Of a stretch of DNA of 64,000 bases, positions 44,664 to 53,562 are shown in pieces (position 1 is the first letter of the stretch; each line of letters opens with the position of its first letter). The position numbers and the translations under genes are program-made. The notes below the pieces were generated by a model that ran no database searches, had not been told where the DNA came from, and was given only the letters and a program-made list of their open reading frames with translations. This DNA comes from Thiothrix caldifontis. GTDB lineage: Bacteria; Pseudomonadota; Gammaproteobacteria; Thiotrichales; Thiotrichaceae. The stretch is from the NCBI RefSeq assembly GCF_900107695.1, contig NZ_FNQP01000019.1, positions 1 through 64,000 on the forward strand, written 5' to 3'.

Positions 44664-47600
44664 ATGAACCGTACAACCCAACTCCAGCAAGCCCTTGCCG
44701 AGCGCATCCTCATCCTTGACGGCGCGATGGGCACGATGATCCAACGCCACAAACTGGAAGAAGCCGATTATCGCGGCACCCGTTTTGCCACTTGGCACAA
44801 AGATGTCAAAGGCAATAACGACTTGCTGGTGTTGACCAAGCCGGAAGTGATTCGGGGCATCCACGCGCAATATATGGAGGTCGGGGCGGACATCCTCGAA
44901 ACCTGCACCTTCAATGCCACCACGATTTCGATGCACGATTACGACATGCAAGACTTGTCGTATGAAATCAATGTGGCAGCGGCAAAACTGGCGCGTTCAG
45001 TCGCCGACGAATACAGCACACCCGACAAACCGCGCTTCGTCGCAGGCGTATTGGGGCCAACTAGCCGTACCTGTAGCATTTCCCCGGATGTGAACGACCC
45101 CGGTTTCCGCAACGTCACCTTCGATGCGCTGGTCACAGCCTACATGGAATCCACCCGTGGTCTGATTGAGGGCGGCGCGGATATTATCCTGATCGAAACC
45201 ATTTTCGACACGCTCAATGCCAAGGCAGCCGTGTTTGCGGTCAAGCAAGTGTTTGAGGAAGACGGGATCGAACTGCCCATCATGATTTCCGGCACGATTA
45301 CCGATGCGTCTGGGCGTACCCTTTCTGGGCAAACCACCGAAGCGTTCTACAATGCGCTGGCACATGCTGATGCAATTTCGTTTGGCTTGAACTGCGCTCT
45401 CGGCCCTGACTTGCTGCGTCAATATGTCGAAGAAATGTCCCGCGTGTGCGCTTCCCACGTTTCCGCGCACCCGAATGCGGGTTTGCCGAATGAAATGGGC
45501 GAATACGACATGGATGGCGCAGAAATGGCTGTGCACATCCGTGAATGGGCGCAAAGCGGTTTCCTGAATATCGTCGGCGGCTGCTGCGGCACCTCGCCTG
45601 CACACATCAAAGCCATTGCCGATGCTGTGGCAGGGATTGCGCCGCGCCAACTGCCAACGCTTGCCAAAGAATGCCGCCTTTCCGGTCTTGAACCGTTCAA
45701 TATCGGCGCAAACAGCTTGTTTGTGAACGTGGGCGAACGCACCAACGTCACCGGCTCACTCAAATTTAAGCGGTTGATCAAAGAAGGCAATTACACCGAA
45801 GCCCTCGAAGTCGCCCTCGAACAAGTCGAAAGTGGCGCACAAATTATCGACGTGAACATGGACGAAGGCTTGTTGGATGCCGAAAAGGAAATGACGCGCT
45901 TCCTCAATTTGATCGCGTCTGAGCCGGACATTGCGCGTGTGCCGGTCATGGTCGACTCTTCTAAGTGGGAGGTCATCGAAGCGGGTTTGAAATGCATCCA
46001 AGGCAAGGGCATTGTTAACTCGATTTCGATGAAAGAAGGTGAAGCGAAATTCATCGCCCAAGCCAAGCTGGTACGCCGCTACGGGGCGGCAGTAATCGTG
46101 ATGGCGTTTGATGAACAGGGGCAAGCGGATACGCAAGCACGGAAAATTGAAATCTGTTCACGCGCTTACAAGATTCTTACCGAACAAGTCGGCTTCCCAC
46201 CCGAAGACATTATTTTTGACCCGAACATCTTCGCGGTCGCGACGGGTATCGACGAACACAATAATTACGCGGTGGACTTTATCGAAGCCACGCGCTGGAT
46301 TCGCCAAAACCTGCCGCACGCGCACATTTCTGGCGGGGTTTCCAATGTGTCATTCTCGTTCCGGGGCAATAATCCGGTGCGCGAAGCCATCCACAGCGTG
46401 TTCCTTTACCATGCCATTAAAGCGGGCATGGATATGGGGATTGTGAATGCGGGGCAAATGGCGATTTACGACGATATTCCTACCGAATTGCGCGATGCGG
46501 TCGAAGACGTGATCCAGAACAAGGATGCAGGTGCGACCGAACGCTTGCTGGATATTGCTGCAAAATATAAAGGCGATGGCTCGACCGAAGTTAAGAAGGA
46601 AGACCTCGAATGGCGTTCATGGCCGGTCGAAAAACGCCTCGAACACGCACTGGTGAAAGGCATTGACGCCTTCGTCAACGAAGACACTGAAGAGGCACGG
46701 GTGAAATTCGGTCGCCCGCTGCTGGTGATCGAAGGCCCGTTAATGGACGGCATGAACGTGGTCGGTGATTTGTTTGGGGCAGGCAAAATGTTCCTGCCGC
46801 AAGTGGTCAAATCAGCCCGCGTGATGAAAAAATCGGTGGCATACCTCGACCCGTTCATGGAACTGGAAAAGGCCGGTTGCGAGGTGCAAGCCAACGGCAA
46901 AATCCTCATGGCGACGGTGAAAGGTGACGTGCATGACATCGGCAAGAACATCGTCGGCGTGGTGTTGCAGTGCAACAGCTACGAAGTCATCGACCTTGGC
47001 GTGATGGTTTCCGCTGAAAAAATCCTGCAAGTGGCGCGGGATGAGCAGGTGGACATTATCGGGCTGTCTGGTTTGATCACGCCGTCGCTGGATGAAATGG
47101 TGCATGTTGCCAAGGAAATGCAGCGGCAGGATTTCCATGTGCCGTTGCTGATTGGCGGGGCTACTACGTCCAAAATTCATACGGCGGTGAAGATCGAGCC
47201 GCAGTTTAAGAACGACATCGTGGTATATGTGCCAGATGCGTCGCGGGCGGTGGGTGTGGCAAGTGCACTGCTGTCCAAAGAGCAAAAACCGGATTACGTG
47301 GCGAGCATTCGGGCGGAATACGAGCAAGTGCGCGTGAAACGTGCGGCGAACCAGACTGAGCGCAAGTTGGTGAGCATTGCGGCGGCGCGGGCGAATAAGT
47401 TTCAGGTGGATTGGGCGAATTACACACCGCCAAAACCCAACACCCCTACTCCGCTTGTGTTCAACGATTATCCGTTGGCGGAATTGGTGGAGCGGATTGA
47501 TTGGACACCGTTTTTCCGTAGTTGGGAATTGGCAGGTAAATTCCCGGCGATTCTGACGGATGAAGTCGTTGGCGAGGAATGCACCAAGTTGTATGCGGAT

Positions 47601-48347
47601 GCGCAGGCGATGTTGCAGCAGATGGTGACGGAAAAGTGGGTGCAAGCTAAAGCGGTAGTTGGGTTCTTCCCTGCGAATGCGCAAGGCGATGACGTGGTGC
47701 TTTATACCGACGAGAGCCGCACCCAGACCTTGAGCGTGTTGCACAATTTGCGGATGCAGATGGAGCGTAACGGGCAACAGCCTAATTTCTGTCTGGGCGA
47801 TTTCGTTGCACCTGTGGAATCCGGCAAGGCGGACTGGATGGGTGTGTTTGCGGTGAGTACGGGCTTTGGGATTGAGCCGCATTTGAAAGCCTTCCGCGAA
47901 AAGCACGACGATTACAGCGCGATTATGCTGGAAGCTTTGTGTGATCGTCTGGCGGAAGCCTTGGCAGAGCGGATGCACGAGCGGGTGCGCAAGGAATTCT
48001 GGGGTTATGCTGCGGATGAAACGCTGGATAATGACGCGATGATTGCCGAGAAATATCAGGGGATTCGCCCTGCCCCCGGCTACCCGGCTTGCCCTGACCA
48101 CACCGAAAAAGGCACGTTGTGGACGTTGCTGGATGTGGAGGCGAATACGGGCATGATCATTACCGAATCGTTTGCGATGTATCCGGCGGCTTCAGTGTCA
48201 GGCTGGTATTTCAGCCACCCGGATTCGCGGTATTTCGGGATTGGGCGGATTGCGCGGGATCAGGTAGAGGATTATGCCAAGCGTAAGGGGATGACGTTGG
48301 CGGAAGCGGAGCGGTGGTTAGCTCCGGTGCTGGGGTATGAGGCGTAA
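44664..48347 (+). CDS. metH: Cobalamin-dependent methionine synthase
   Basis: This encodes a 1227-residue MetH, full length. Domain order: homocysteine-binding barrel with the zinc cysteines ([10 protein letters not shown]), methyltetrahydrofolate barrel ([11 protein letters not shown]), cobalamin domain with the base-on His in [10 protein letters not shown], and the C-terminal AdoMet activation domain with [11 protein letters not shown]. It transfers a methyl group from methyltetrahydrofolate to homocysteine through methylcobalamin. ATG 44664 starts the conserved sequence. No cobalamin riboswitch is evident in the 124 bp upstream. The gene is monocistronic. Confidence 0.98.
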   Translation: MNRTTQLQQALAERILILDGAMGTMIQRHKLEEADYRGTRFATWHKDVKGNNDLLVLTKPEVIRGIHAQYMEVGADILETCTFNATTISMHDYDMQDLSYEINVAAAKLARSVADEYSTPDKPRFVAGVLGPTSRTCSISPDVNDPGFRNVTFDALVTAYMESTRGLIEGGADIILIETIFDTLNAKAAVFAVKQVFEEDGIELPIMISGTITDASGRTLSGQTTEAFYNALAHADAISFGLNCALGPDLLRQYVEEMSRVCASHVSAHPNAGLPNEMGEYDMDGAEMAVHIREWAQSGFLNIVGGCCGTSPAHIKAIADAVAGIAPRQLPTLAKECRLSGLEPFNIGANSLFVNVGERTNVTGSLKFKRLIKEGNYTEALEVALEQVESGAQIIDVNMDEGLLDAEKEMTRFLNLIASEPDIARVPVMVDSSKWEVIEAGLKCIQGKGIVNSISMKEGEAKFIAQAKLVRRYGAAVIVMAFDEQGQADTQARKIEICSRAYKILTEQVGFPPEDIIFDPNIFAVATGIDEHNNYAVDFIEATRWIRQNLPHAHISGGVSNVSFSFRGNNPVREAIHSVFLYHAIKAGMDMGIVNAGQMAIYDDIPTELRDAVEDVIQNKDAGATERLLDIAAKYKGDGSTEVKKEDLEWRSWPVEKRLEHALVKGIDAFVNEDTEEARVKFGRPLLVIEGPLMDGMNVVGDLFGAGKMFLPQVVKSARVMKKSVAYLDPFMELEKAGCEVQANGKILMATVKGDVHDIGKNIVGVVLQCNSYEVIDLGVMVSAEKILQVARDEQVDIIGLSGLITPSLDEMVHVAKEMQRQDFHVPLLIGGATTSKIHTAVKIEPQFKNDIVVYVPDASRAVGVASALLSKEQKPDYVASIRAEYEQVRVKRAANQTERKLVSIAAARANKFQVDWANYTPPKPNTPTPLVFNDYPLAELVERIDWTPFFRSWELAGKFPAILTDEVVGEECTKLYADAQAMLQQMVTEKWVQAKAVVGFFPANAQGDDVVLYTDESRTQTLSVLHNLRMQMERNGQQPNFCLGDFVAPVESGKADWMGVFAVSTGFGIEPHLKAFREKHDDYSAIMLEALCDRLAEALAERMHERVRKEFWGYAADETLDNDAMIAEKYQGIRPAPGYPACPDHTEKGTLWTLLDVEANTGMIITESFAMYPAASVSGWYFSHPDSRYFGIGRIARDQVEDYAKRKGMTLAEAERWLAPVLGYEA

Positions 48348-48363
48348 TTTTCAAACCGTTTAA

Positions 48364-48393
48364 TGTGGTGTCGGGTAAAAAGCCCGACCCACA
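48364..48393. terminator. Possible hairpin after metH
   Basis: TCGGG (48371-48375) pairs with CCCGA (48383-48387), with further partial pairing outside, between the metH stop and the convergent Mrr gene. There is no clear T run, so termination is uncertain. Confidence 0.35.
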
Positions 48394-48415
48394 ACTATCT
48401 GCATTGAGAACAGTA

Positions 48416-49282
48416 TCACACTGTCTCGAACCAGCTCTCATCAATACTGACTTGTTCGACCAACACTGTTTTAACACCTAAACCTAATTCTTTGAGCTTG
48501 TCAGCCAGTTCCTCACCATCGACCAAATCAATGGGAGGAGCACCATCACGAGTTGCTTCTTTTACAGCAGCCGGGGTAAATGATCCAGTTGTGATAAATA
48601 GCCCTTTATCAGCCCGCCCCACCATTGCACCACGAAAATCACGAATTTCACTGGAAGATACTGATCCCTTGTAACGTTTGCATTGGAACAAGACATGGAA
48701 GCTCATAAATCCATTGATACGTGCTATTCCCTTGCCATCAATACCACCATCACCTGTTCGACCTGTGACTTCAACGTGAATAAACCCCGATTCACGTAAA
48801 ATGCGTTGCGTTAGACGTTCAAAAGCAGCAGGGTCTAACTTTTGCATTAATGTCATAGATAATTTTTCACGCCACTGCTCACCCTCCGGTAATTCGCGAG
48901 GTGTTTCATGCAGCAAACGTTTTTTAGACAAATCAGGTTTTTCAGATTTATCTAAACTGCGAACAAATTTAACAATTTCATTAGAATCAATAACGTCAAG
49001 ACTTTTGGCTTTTTCCGTAAGTGACCAAACGCCACGACTGGAGTTTTCTAGCAAATCAGACTTTTTAAGGTAAGTTCTCGCCCACGCCAATCTGTAACCG
49101 ACTTCTGTCTGGCTACCTTTTTCGGCATCATGAAGCTGAGAAAGTACATCCTCAGAAAGACCTGCAATCTCAACTGTTTTGGCGTAAATTTCCTCAATTG
49201 ATCCAGAGCCACCTAATGAGCGTAGTGCATTAAGAAGTGGGTTCATTAGTTGATCAAAAGTAGGTAATACAGTTTTAGTCAC
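48416..49282 (-). CDS. mrr: Mrr-family type IV restriction endonuclease
   Basis: This encodes 288 residues with the Mrr layout. An N-terminal winged-helix region has E-I-Y-A-K-T-V-E and R-L-A-W-A-R-T-Y-L-K-K, then W-S-L-T-E-K-A. A C-terminal Mrr_cat nuclease has R-T-G-D-G-G-I-D-G and F-Q-C-K-R-Y-K, giving the D-(x)n-Q-x-K active site. E. coli Mrr cuts methylated DNA and is SOS-inducing when activated. GTG 49282 is preferred because AGGA lies 7 bases upstream; a TTG at 49288 is also in frame. No modification gene is nearby, as expected for a type IV enzyme. A toxin-antitoxin locus follows on the same strand side. Confidence 0.9.
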   Translation of the reverse strand: MTKTVLPTFDQLMNPLLNALRSLGGSGSIEEIYAKTVEIAGLSEDVLSQLHDAEKGSQTEVGYRLAWARTYLKKSDLLENSSRGVWSLTEKAKSLDVIDSNEIVKFVRSLDKSEKPDLSKKRLLHETPRELPEGEQWREKLSMTLMQKLDPAAFERLTQRILRESGFIHVEVTGRTGDGGIDGKGIARINGFMSFHVLFQCKRYKGSVSSSEIRDFRGAMVGRADKGLFITTGSFTPAAVKEATRDGAPPIDLVDGEELADKLKELGLGVKTVLVEQVSIDESWFETV

Positions 49283-49341
49283 GCGCAAATCCTAAACAAT
49301 ATTGACAAAGCATAGCACGAATTAGTCATCAGAGATTCCTG

Positions 49342-49836
49342 TTAATGTTCTCCAACAATGTCTCGAACATGCATCACCAGCTCATCTGACAACCAGTATC
49401 CTTGCTCCCGCAAATCTTCCAACATCGGTACAACCGCCGGGATCAATCCCTGCTTCTTCGCACTGACCAACAAACCTGCCGTACCCGTCACAGGTAACCC
49501 CAACCGTTTTGCGGCTTTGCGTCCGGCATTGTCATCCAGCAACACAAATAGCGGTTCGCTGAGTGAGGCAGCGAGGCGTACAACTTGCTTTTCACCTTCA
49601 TCCAGATACATTGTGACCAGATCAACGGCAAAGGGAACATTTTCCGGTTTACGTATCTGAATAAAGCTCTCCAGTGCCGCTTCCAGTGCAGCCGATTCAA
49701 AACCCGTCTTTGCCCATAATTCCCGCTGAATAACTGGAGGGATGAATACACCATCCGGTACGAGTTTTTGCAGTAAATCGAGTCGATTGAGCTTCGCCAA
49801 CGCAATCAATGGCCCTGTGTTGCTGATAACGATCAT
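49342..49836 (-). CDS. DUF3368 PIN-like toxin
   Basis: This encodes a 164-residue PIN-superfamily protein of the DUF3368 group, putative RNase toxins. It begins I-V-I-S-N-T-G-P-L-I-A-L-A-K. Asp5 of the usual S-D-T-S-P is Asn here. Other acidic residues are in Y-L-D-E-G-E-K-Q and V-L-L-D-D-N-A-G-R. The G-L-P-V-T-G-T-A-G-L-L segment and the C-terminal G-Y-W-L-S-D-E-L are typical. It overlaps the UPF0175-type antitoxin gene by 4 bp (ATGA). The Asp to Asn change could weaken metal binding, so activity is uncertain. Confidence 0.85.
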   Translation of the reverse strand: MIVISNTGPLIALAKLNRLDLLQKLVPDGVFIPPVIQRELWAKTGFESAALEAALESFIQIRKPENVPFAVDLVTMYLDEGEKQVVRLAASLSEPLFVLLDDNAGRKAAKRLGLPVTGTAGLLVSAKKQGLIPAVVPMLEDLREQGYWLSDELVMHVRDIVGEH

Positions 49837-50123
49837 AAGCCAATCTTCTCCAACGTTGCCAAATCCGACTGCAACTCCTGTAACACTTCATCAGCATCGT
49901 AGTTGAAGATACTGACTTTGTATCTACCACAAGTCATCAGGAAATCTACCCGTGACATACCAGCCAATTCCGCTGCCTTGCCAGAGGAAACTTTTCCCAG
50001 CTCGAACATTTTCAATGCAGCCATCAGCAAGATTTGCTGTTCCATTTCACGCGGAGTCAAATGAACAGCATCCTCAAAATGCGGTGGAGTTTTAAATTTG
50101 AATTCGTGCGCGACAGTGTTCAT
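49833..50123 (-). CDS. UPF0175-family antitoxin
   Basis: This encodes about 96 residues. The helix-turn-helix-like core L-G-K-V-S-S-G-K-A-A-E-L-A-G-M-S-R-V-D-F and the tail Y-D-A-D-E-V-L-Q-E-L-Q-S-D are typical for UPF0175 proteins, which pair with DUF3368 PIN toxins. ATG 50123 has AGGA 9 bases upstream; the open frame reaches back to 50162 without support. It is the first gene of a coupled antitoxin-toxin pair and is divergent from a second antitoxin gene across 133 bp. Confidence 0.85.
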   Translation of the reverse strand: MNTVAHEFKFKTPPHFEDAVHLTPREMEQQILLMAALKMFELGKVSSGKAAELAGMSRVDFLMTCGRYKVSIFNYDADEVLQELQSDLATLEKIGL

Positions 50124-50256
50124 AAATAGGTATCCTATGGTACTGAGAGTTGAGTATACCATGCCCTAAACAAACTGAATGTCGTCAAAGGTTCTTGTGA
50201 ATGCCCTTGAATGACACCATCATGCAAAATATACACCCTAAACACAGTATAACTTC

Positions 50257-50586
50257 ATGCAAGTCATCGGTATCAAAGAACTCCAAACCAACCCCGGCAA
50301 GCTGACCAAAGCTTTTCAGGATAACGACTACCTGTTGATCACCAAACACGGTCAGCCACTAGGTCTTGCGCTACCCTTTGCTGAAGGCATCATGGAACAA
50401 GGTTTGTTGCCGTGGTTTGCCATCAAAGGCTTCCAAAGCGGGGATTTAAGCTTGGGGCAACTCAGCAAGGCACTCGGTAAAAACCAGCACGAAACCATCA
50501 AATTGTTAGAGCTGCTGGGCGTTCCGGTAGCAGATTATGATTTTGCCGAAGATTTGGCAGCGATTGAGAAGATGCTGGCAGCATGA
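50257..50586 (+). CDS. Chimeric antitoxin: Phd/YefM-like N-terminus, UPF0175-like C-terminus
   Basis: This encodes 109 residues. Residues 1 to about 45 resemble Phd/YefM DNA-binding antitoxins (I-G-I-K-E-L-Q-T-N-P-G-K-L-T-K-A-F and L-L-I-T-K-H-G-Q-P-L-G). The C-terminal half (G-D-L-S-L-G-Q-L-S-K-A-L-G and E-L-L-G-V-P-V-A-D-Y-D-F-A-E-D-L) resembles UPF0175. This domain pairing occurs in antitoxins of DUF3368 toxins. Its TGA overlaps the ATG of a following toxin gene (ATGA), but that toxin has been reduced to a scar. The antitoxin itself looks intact. Confidence 0.75.
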   Translation: MQVIGIKELQTNPGKLTKAFQDNDYLLITKHGQPLGLALPFAEGIMEQGLLPWFAIKGFQSGDLSLGQLSKALGKNQHETIKLLELLGVPVADYDFAEDLAAIEKMLAA

Positions 50587-50737
50587 AGGTTATTGTCAGT
50601 GATACTAGAAAGGCCATCACCCTAGCTTTAAACAACCTGAGATAGCCCGATCATTATTGGATCAGGCTATCCGTAACGGCTTCAGAATTTCCGACGAACT
50701 CTATCGACAAGTATCCACTGCCTATCAAGCTGGATAA
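50583..50737 (+). pseudogene. DUF3368 toxin gene scar (internal deletion)
   Basis: ATG 50583 starts M-K-V-I-V-S-D-T, the normal opening of a DUF3368 PIN toxin, then diverges and meets a stop at about 50645. In another frame the next bases encode E-I-A-R-S-L-L-D-Q-A and G-F-R-I-S-D-E-L-Y-R-Q-V, the normal toxin C-terminus, ending with TAA at 50735-50737. About 100 codons between the two pieces are missing. The toxin is dead while its antitoxin remains. The scar ends 3 bp before the convergent GH9 gene. Confidence 0.72.
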
Positions 50738-50740
50738 ACG

Positions 50741-53368
50741 TTACTGGCTGATAACGATCTGATCAAAATAGACGGTTCTCGCGTTAGCCTCGCCAAGTTG
50801 TAAGTTGACTCGTTTGAGCAAAGCTGGGTTACCCAGTTGTGCTCGAGTCAAGCTCACCGAAGTCCATTTATTGGCAGGAAGTTTAATGGTGGCATTGCCC
50901 ATTTCTGTACCGTTGTCTTGAGTTTGGATGCTCACACGTAACGTTGTCGCAGCAGGCGCATACACCCAGAACGTTAATTTGGTGTTGCTGTTTGTGGTAA
51001 TACCGCTGGCGTGACGCAATGATAACGCCCCCCAACCAAGAAGATCAGCACGGATAGAACGACTGCCAACTTTAACCGGGGTAGTATTGGCGAAATTGCG
51101 CGTTGCACTCCACGACCAGTCTGCCCAGTTGCTACCGATAACATCATTGTACAGTGTGATGGTGGCTGGCAGACATGCTGCTGTACGTATGCTGAGCTTA
51201 TTACTTGCCGCAGAGGTATTCCCCGCAACATCACGGGCTCTTACGCTGAAGGTGTAATTAGTCCCGCACGTTAATTTGTTCAATGTTGTTTTAGTCCCCG
51301 TCAGACCTGTAGCAAGCAAGGTTTCTCCATTGTAAAGATCATAAGCTACCACCCCTACATTGTCAGTCGATGGATTCCAGCTCAACGAGACTCCTGTGGT
51401 ACTAGGTGTGCTAGTGCTTATTAGATTTTTTGGAGCCGTAGGCAACTGCGTATCTGTTGCCGTCAGTGACATCAGTCTCGCCAGCAGTTGCACATAAGCT
51501 GCTTGGTAATAAATACCCGGTTCACTCAGTTCCCAAGAATTTTCTGGATAACCTGTGTTCCAGTCCCGGTAGGCTTTTTGGGATGGCTGATTGCTGATAT
51601 TAAGCACAGAACCACTGTAAGACCGGTTAGGTCCTCCCACCAGATAGCCCGGTGCTGGGCCATTCGGAGAAGTCAGGGCATTATCCCAAATGGTATTGTC
51701 GCTAAACCAAGTGTGATAAATCTCGTTTGCTGATTTCTCTGCCCCATAGAGTCGCATATTACTTAGCATCGCTAAACCCAGTGGGTTGTTACCATGCAGC
51801 CAATGCAGATGTTGCGCAGCTAACTCCTTGTACGTGTTCGCATCAGCAGTATTGAGGTTGAAATTGGCAAAATCATGGTTGATGTTACCGACATTGGCTC
51901 TGACCATATTATGTCCCCAATGGTATTGGGCATCCGGTAAGTAGGCACGGTATAAGTCCGTACCACTGCGGTAGTCGGCAAGAGACATGACGCCGTTTTG
52001 ACCACTCTTTTGGGTACGGATAGCGCTGGCTACGCTTGACGTTACACCACTCATGCCAGCGTAACGCAGCAGTGCAGCTTGCAACGGCTGGGTGTAAGGC
52101 CCCCACCAACCAGTGCTCATGGGTTCCATGCTACTATAACGACTTTCGATAAAGGTTCGGTATTCAGCTTTGCCAGTCGCTTGGTAGAGATAAATGGCAG
52201 CAATCAAGGCACTTTGGAGTTGACCCGCCTGACCCACATCGGCATCACCAGATTTTATATCGCCATCGTCGCAGGCAATTTCAAACTTACTGAAATTGGA
52301 AGTCGTAGTGCGTGCGCGTACCCAAGCAGACTCCGCGCGTAACAGGAGGTCGTTTGCATAACTGACTTGCGAGGCGATACCCACATATACCCGGCTGGCT
52401 GCTGCGAACATCGCACTGCCAGCCAATGTCGCGGAAGTGCATTCCGGCAGATAGTAACGTGGACGTGTGTCAATGCTAGGTGGTGATACGTCGTTATGAT
52501 TGTCTACCCCAACCTTCAGAAATAATCCTCCATTACCAGTAGCATTTTGCATCCGCTTCAGAAATTCCAGCTCCCATTTTATTTCATCAAGCAAGTCACT
52601 TAGCCCATTGCCAGATTCTGGAATACCAAAATTATCACCAAAAGCAGTGGGGTTAGCCCGATAAGCATCCAGTAAATGCAACACTGCATTTTGGGCAAAC
52701 GTGGTGTATTTGTTGGTATCCCCAGCATCCATCCAACCACCCGATAAATTGCGGGCGGAAGCAACATTACCCTTAGACCAGCGGCTAGTAGCAGAACGAT
52801 CCTGACCCGCACGCTCATAGGCTGCTGCATCAGTCCATTTGGCATCAGCATAGGGAGCAACTTTAGCCATGTTCAAACGTTGGTAAAAAAATGTGCGTAC
52901 TGCATGTTTCAGGACGTTGTTGTAGACACCCTTGCCTATTTCAAAGCGACCTGACCCCACCTTATTGCGCGTGTCAAAAATGTAGTAAGAACCCGGTGAA
53001 GTAACGCTGGAAAAATCGAAATACCAGCCCTTATCGCCTGACTGCGCATGAATTGTACCGTTACGCCAACTGGTCAATGTCCCTTTGTACACAACACTAT
53101 TGTTAGACCAACTACGCACCTCGTATTGGTTCGCACCAGTACCCGGTACAAAAGATTCTGAAGCATTGGACCCAACGTGTGGGTCAACAACAGTCGCCAC
53201 CTTGCGCATGTTGGGCAAATAGCCGAATTGATCATACTTAATATAGGGTGTGATGCTTGGTGGTGCGGCCAGCGCTACACTTTGCAATGCAACGAGCATA
53301 AAAAAGAATACGGTGATTCGTGTAACCAGCCAACGAATAGGAGAATCATGGTTAAATATAGACTTCAT
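50741..53368 (-). CDS. Secreted GH9 glycoside hydrolase with Ig-like, FN3 and C-terminal beta-sandwich domains
   Basis: This encodes 875 residues. A signal peptide (about 1 to 34, ending V-A-L-A) is followed by an N-terminal cellulase Ig-like domain (about 40 to 150) and a GH9 (alpha/alpha)6 barrel (about 150 to 640). G-G-W-M-D-A-G-D-T-N-K-Y at about 210-221 supplies the catalytic-base Asp pair, and a Glu in E-N-S-W-E-L-S-E-P is the likely proton donor. An FN3 domain (about 655 to 740, A-R-D-V-A-G-N-T-S) and a C-terminal carbohydrate-binding-like sandwich follow. Most GH9 enzymes are endoglucanases; some act on chitosan-type substrates, so the target is not certain. The gene stands alone behind a 194-bp AT-rich upstream region. 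Confidence 0.88.
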   Translation of the reverse strand: MKSIFNHDSPIRWLVTRITVFFFMLVALQSVALAAPPSITPYIKYDQFGYLPNMRKVATVVDPHVGSNASESFVPGTGANQYEVRSWSNNSVVYKGTLTSWRNGTIHAQSGDKGWYFDFSSVTSPGSYYIFDTRNKVGSGRFEIGKGVYNNVLKHAVRTFFYQRLNMAKVAPYADAKWTDAAAYERAGQDRSATSRWSKGNVASARNLSGGWMDAGDTNKYTTFAQNAVLHLLDAYRANPTAFGDNFGIPESGNGLSDLLDEIKWELEFLKRMQNATGNGGLFLKVGVDNHNDVSPPSIDTRPRYYLPECTSATLAGSAMFAAASRVYVGIASQVSYANDLLLRAESAWVRARTTTSNFSKFEIACDDGDIKSGDADVGQAGQLQSALIAAIYLYQATGKAEYRTFIESRYSSMEPMSTGWWGPYTQPLQAALLRYAGMSGVTSSVASAIRTQKSGQNGVMSLADYRSGTDLYRAYLPDAQYHWGHNMVRANVGNINHDFANFNLNTADANTYKELAAQHLHWLHGNNPLGLAMLSNMRLYGAEKSANEIYHTWFSDNTIWDNALTSPNGPAPGYLVGGPNRSYSGSVLNISNQPSQKAYRDWNTGYPENSWELSEPGIYYQAAYVQLLARLMSLTATDTQLPTAPKNLISTSTPSTTGVSLSWNPSTDNVGVVAYDLYNGETLLATGLTGTKTTLNKLTCGTNYTFSVRARDVAGNTSAASNKLSIRTAACLPATITLYNDVIGSNWADWSWSATRNFANTTPVKVGSRSIRADLLGWGALSLRHASGITTNSNTKLTFWVYAPAATTLRVSIQTQDNGTEMGNATIKLPANKWTSVSLTRAQLGNPALLKRVNLQLGEANARTVYFDQIVISQ

Positions 53369-53562
53369 TCTCCATACTCCTCGTAAGAATGGATTATTAC
53401 TTGGGGTTTAAGCGATATAGCCATTGTTTGTTGCCAACAATGATTTTGAAACTAATATAACATTATAATAATTTATTTGCATATATTATCAGCAAATTCA
53501 CCAAGAAATCCCCCTCCTTCTGCCAGAGATGGAGAGGGTAAAGAAACGAAAAAACCTAAAAT

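Noticed and set aside
46812-48101. Long minus-strand open frame (429 codons) opposite metH
   Set aside because: Antisense shadow of metH caused by codon bias; no start context or family features.
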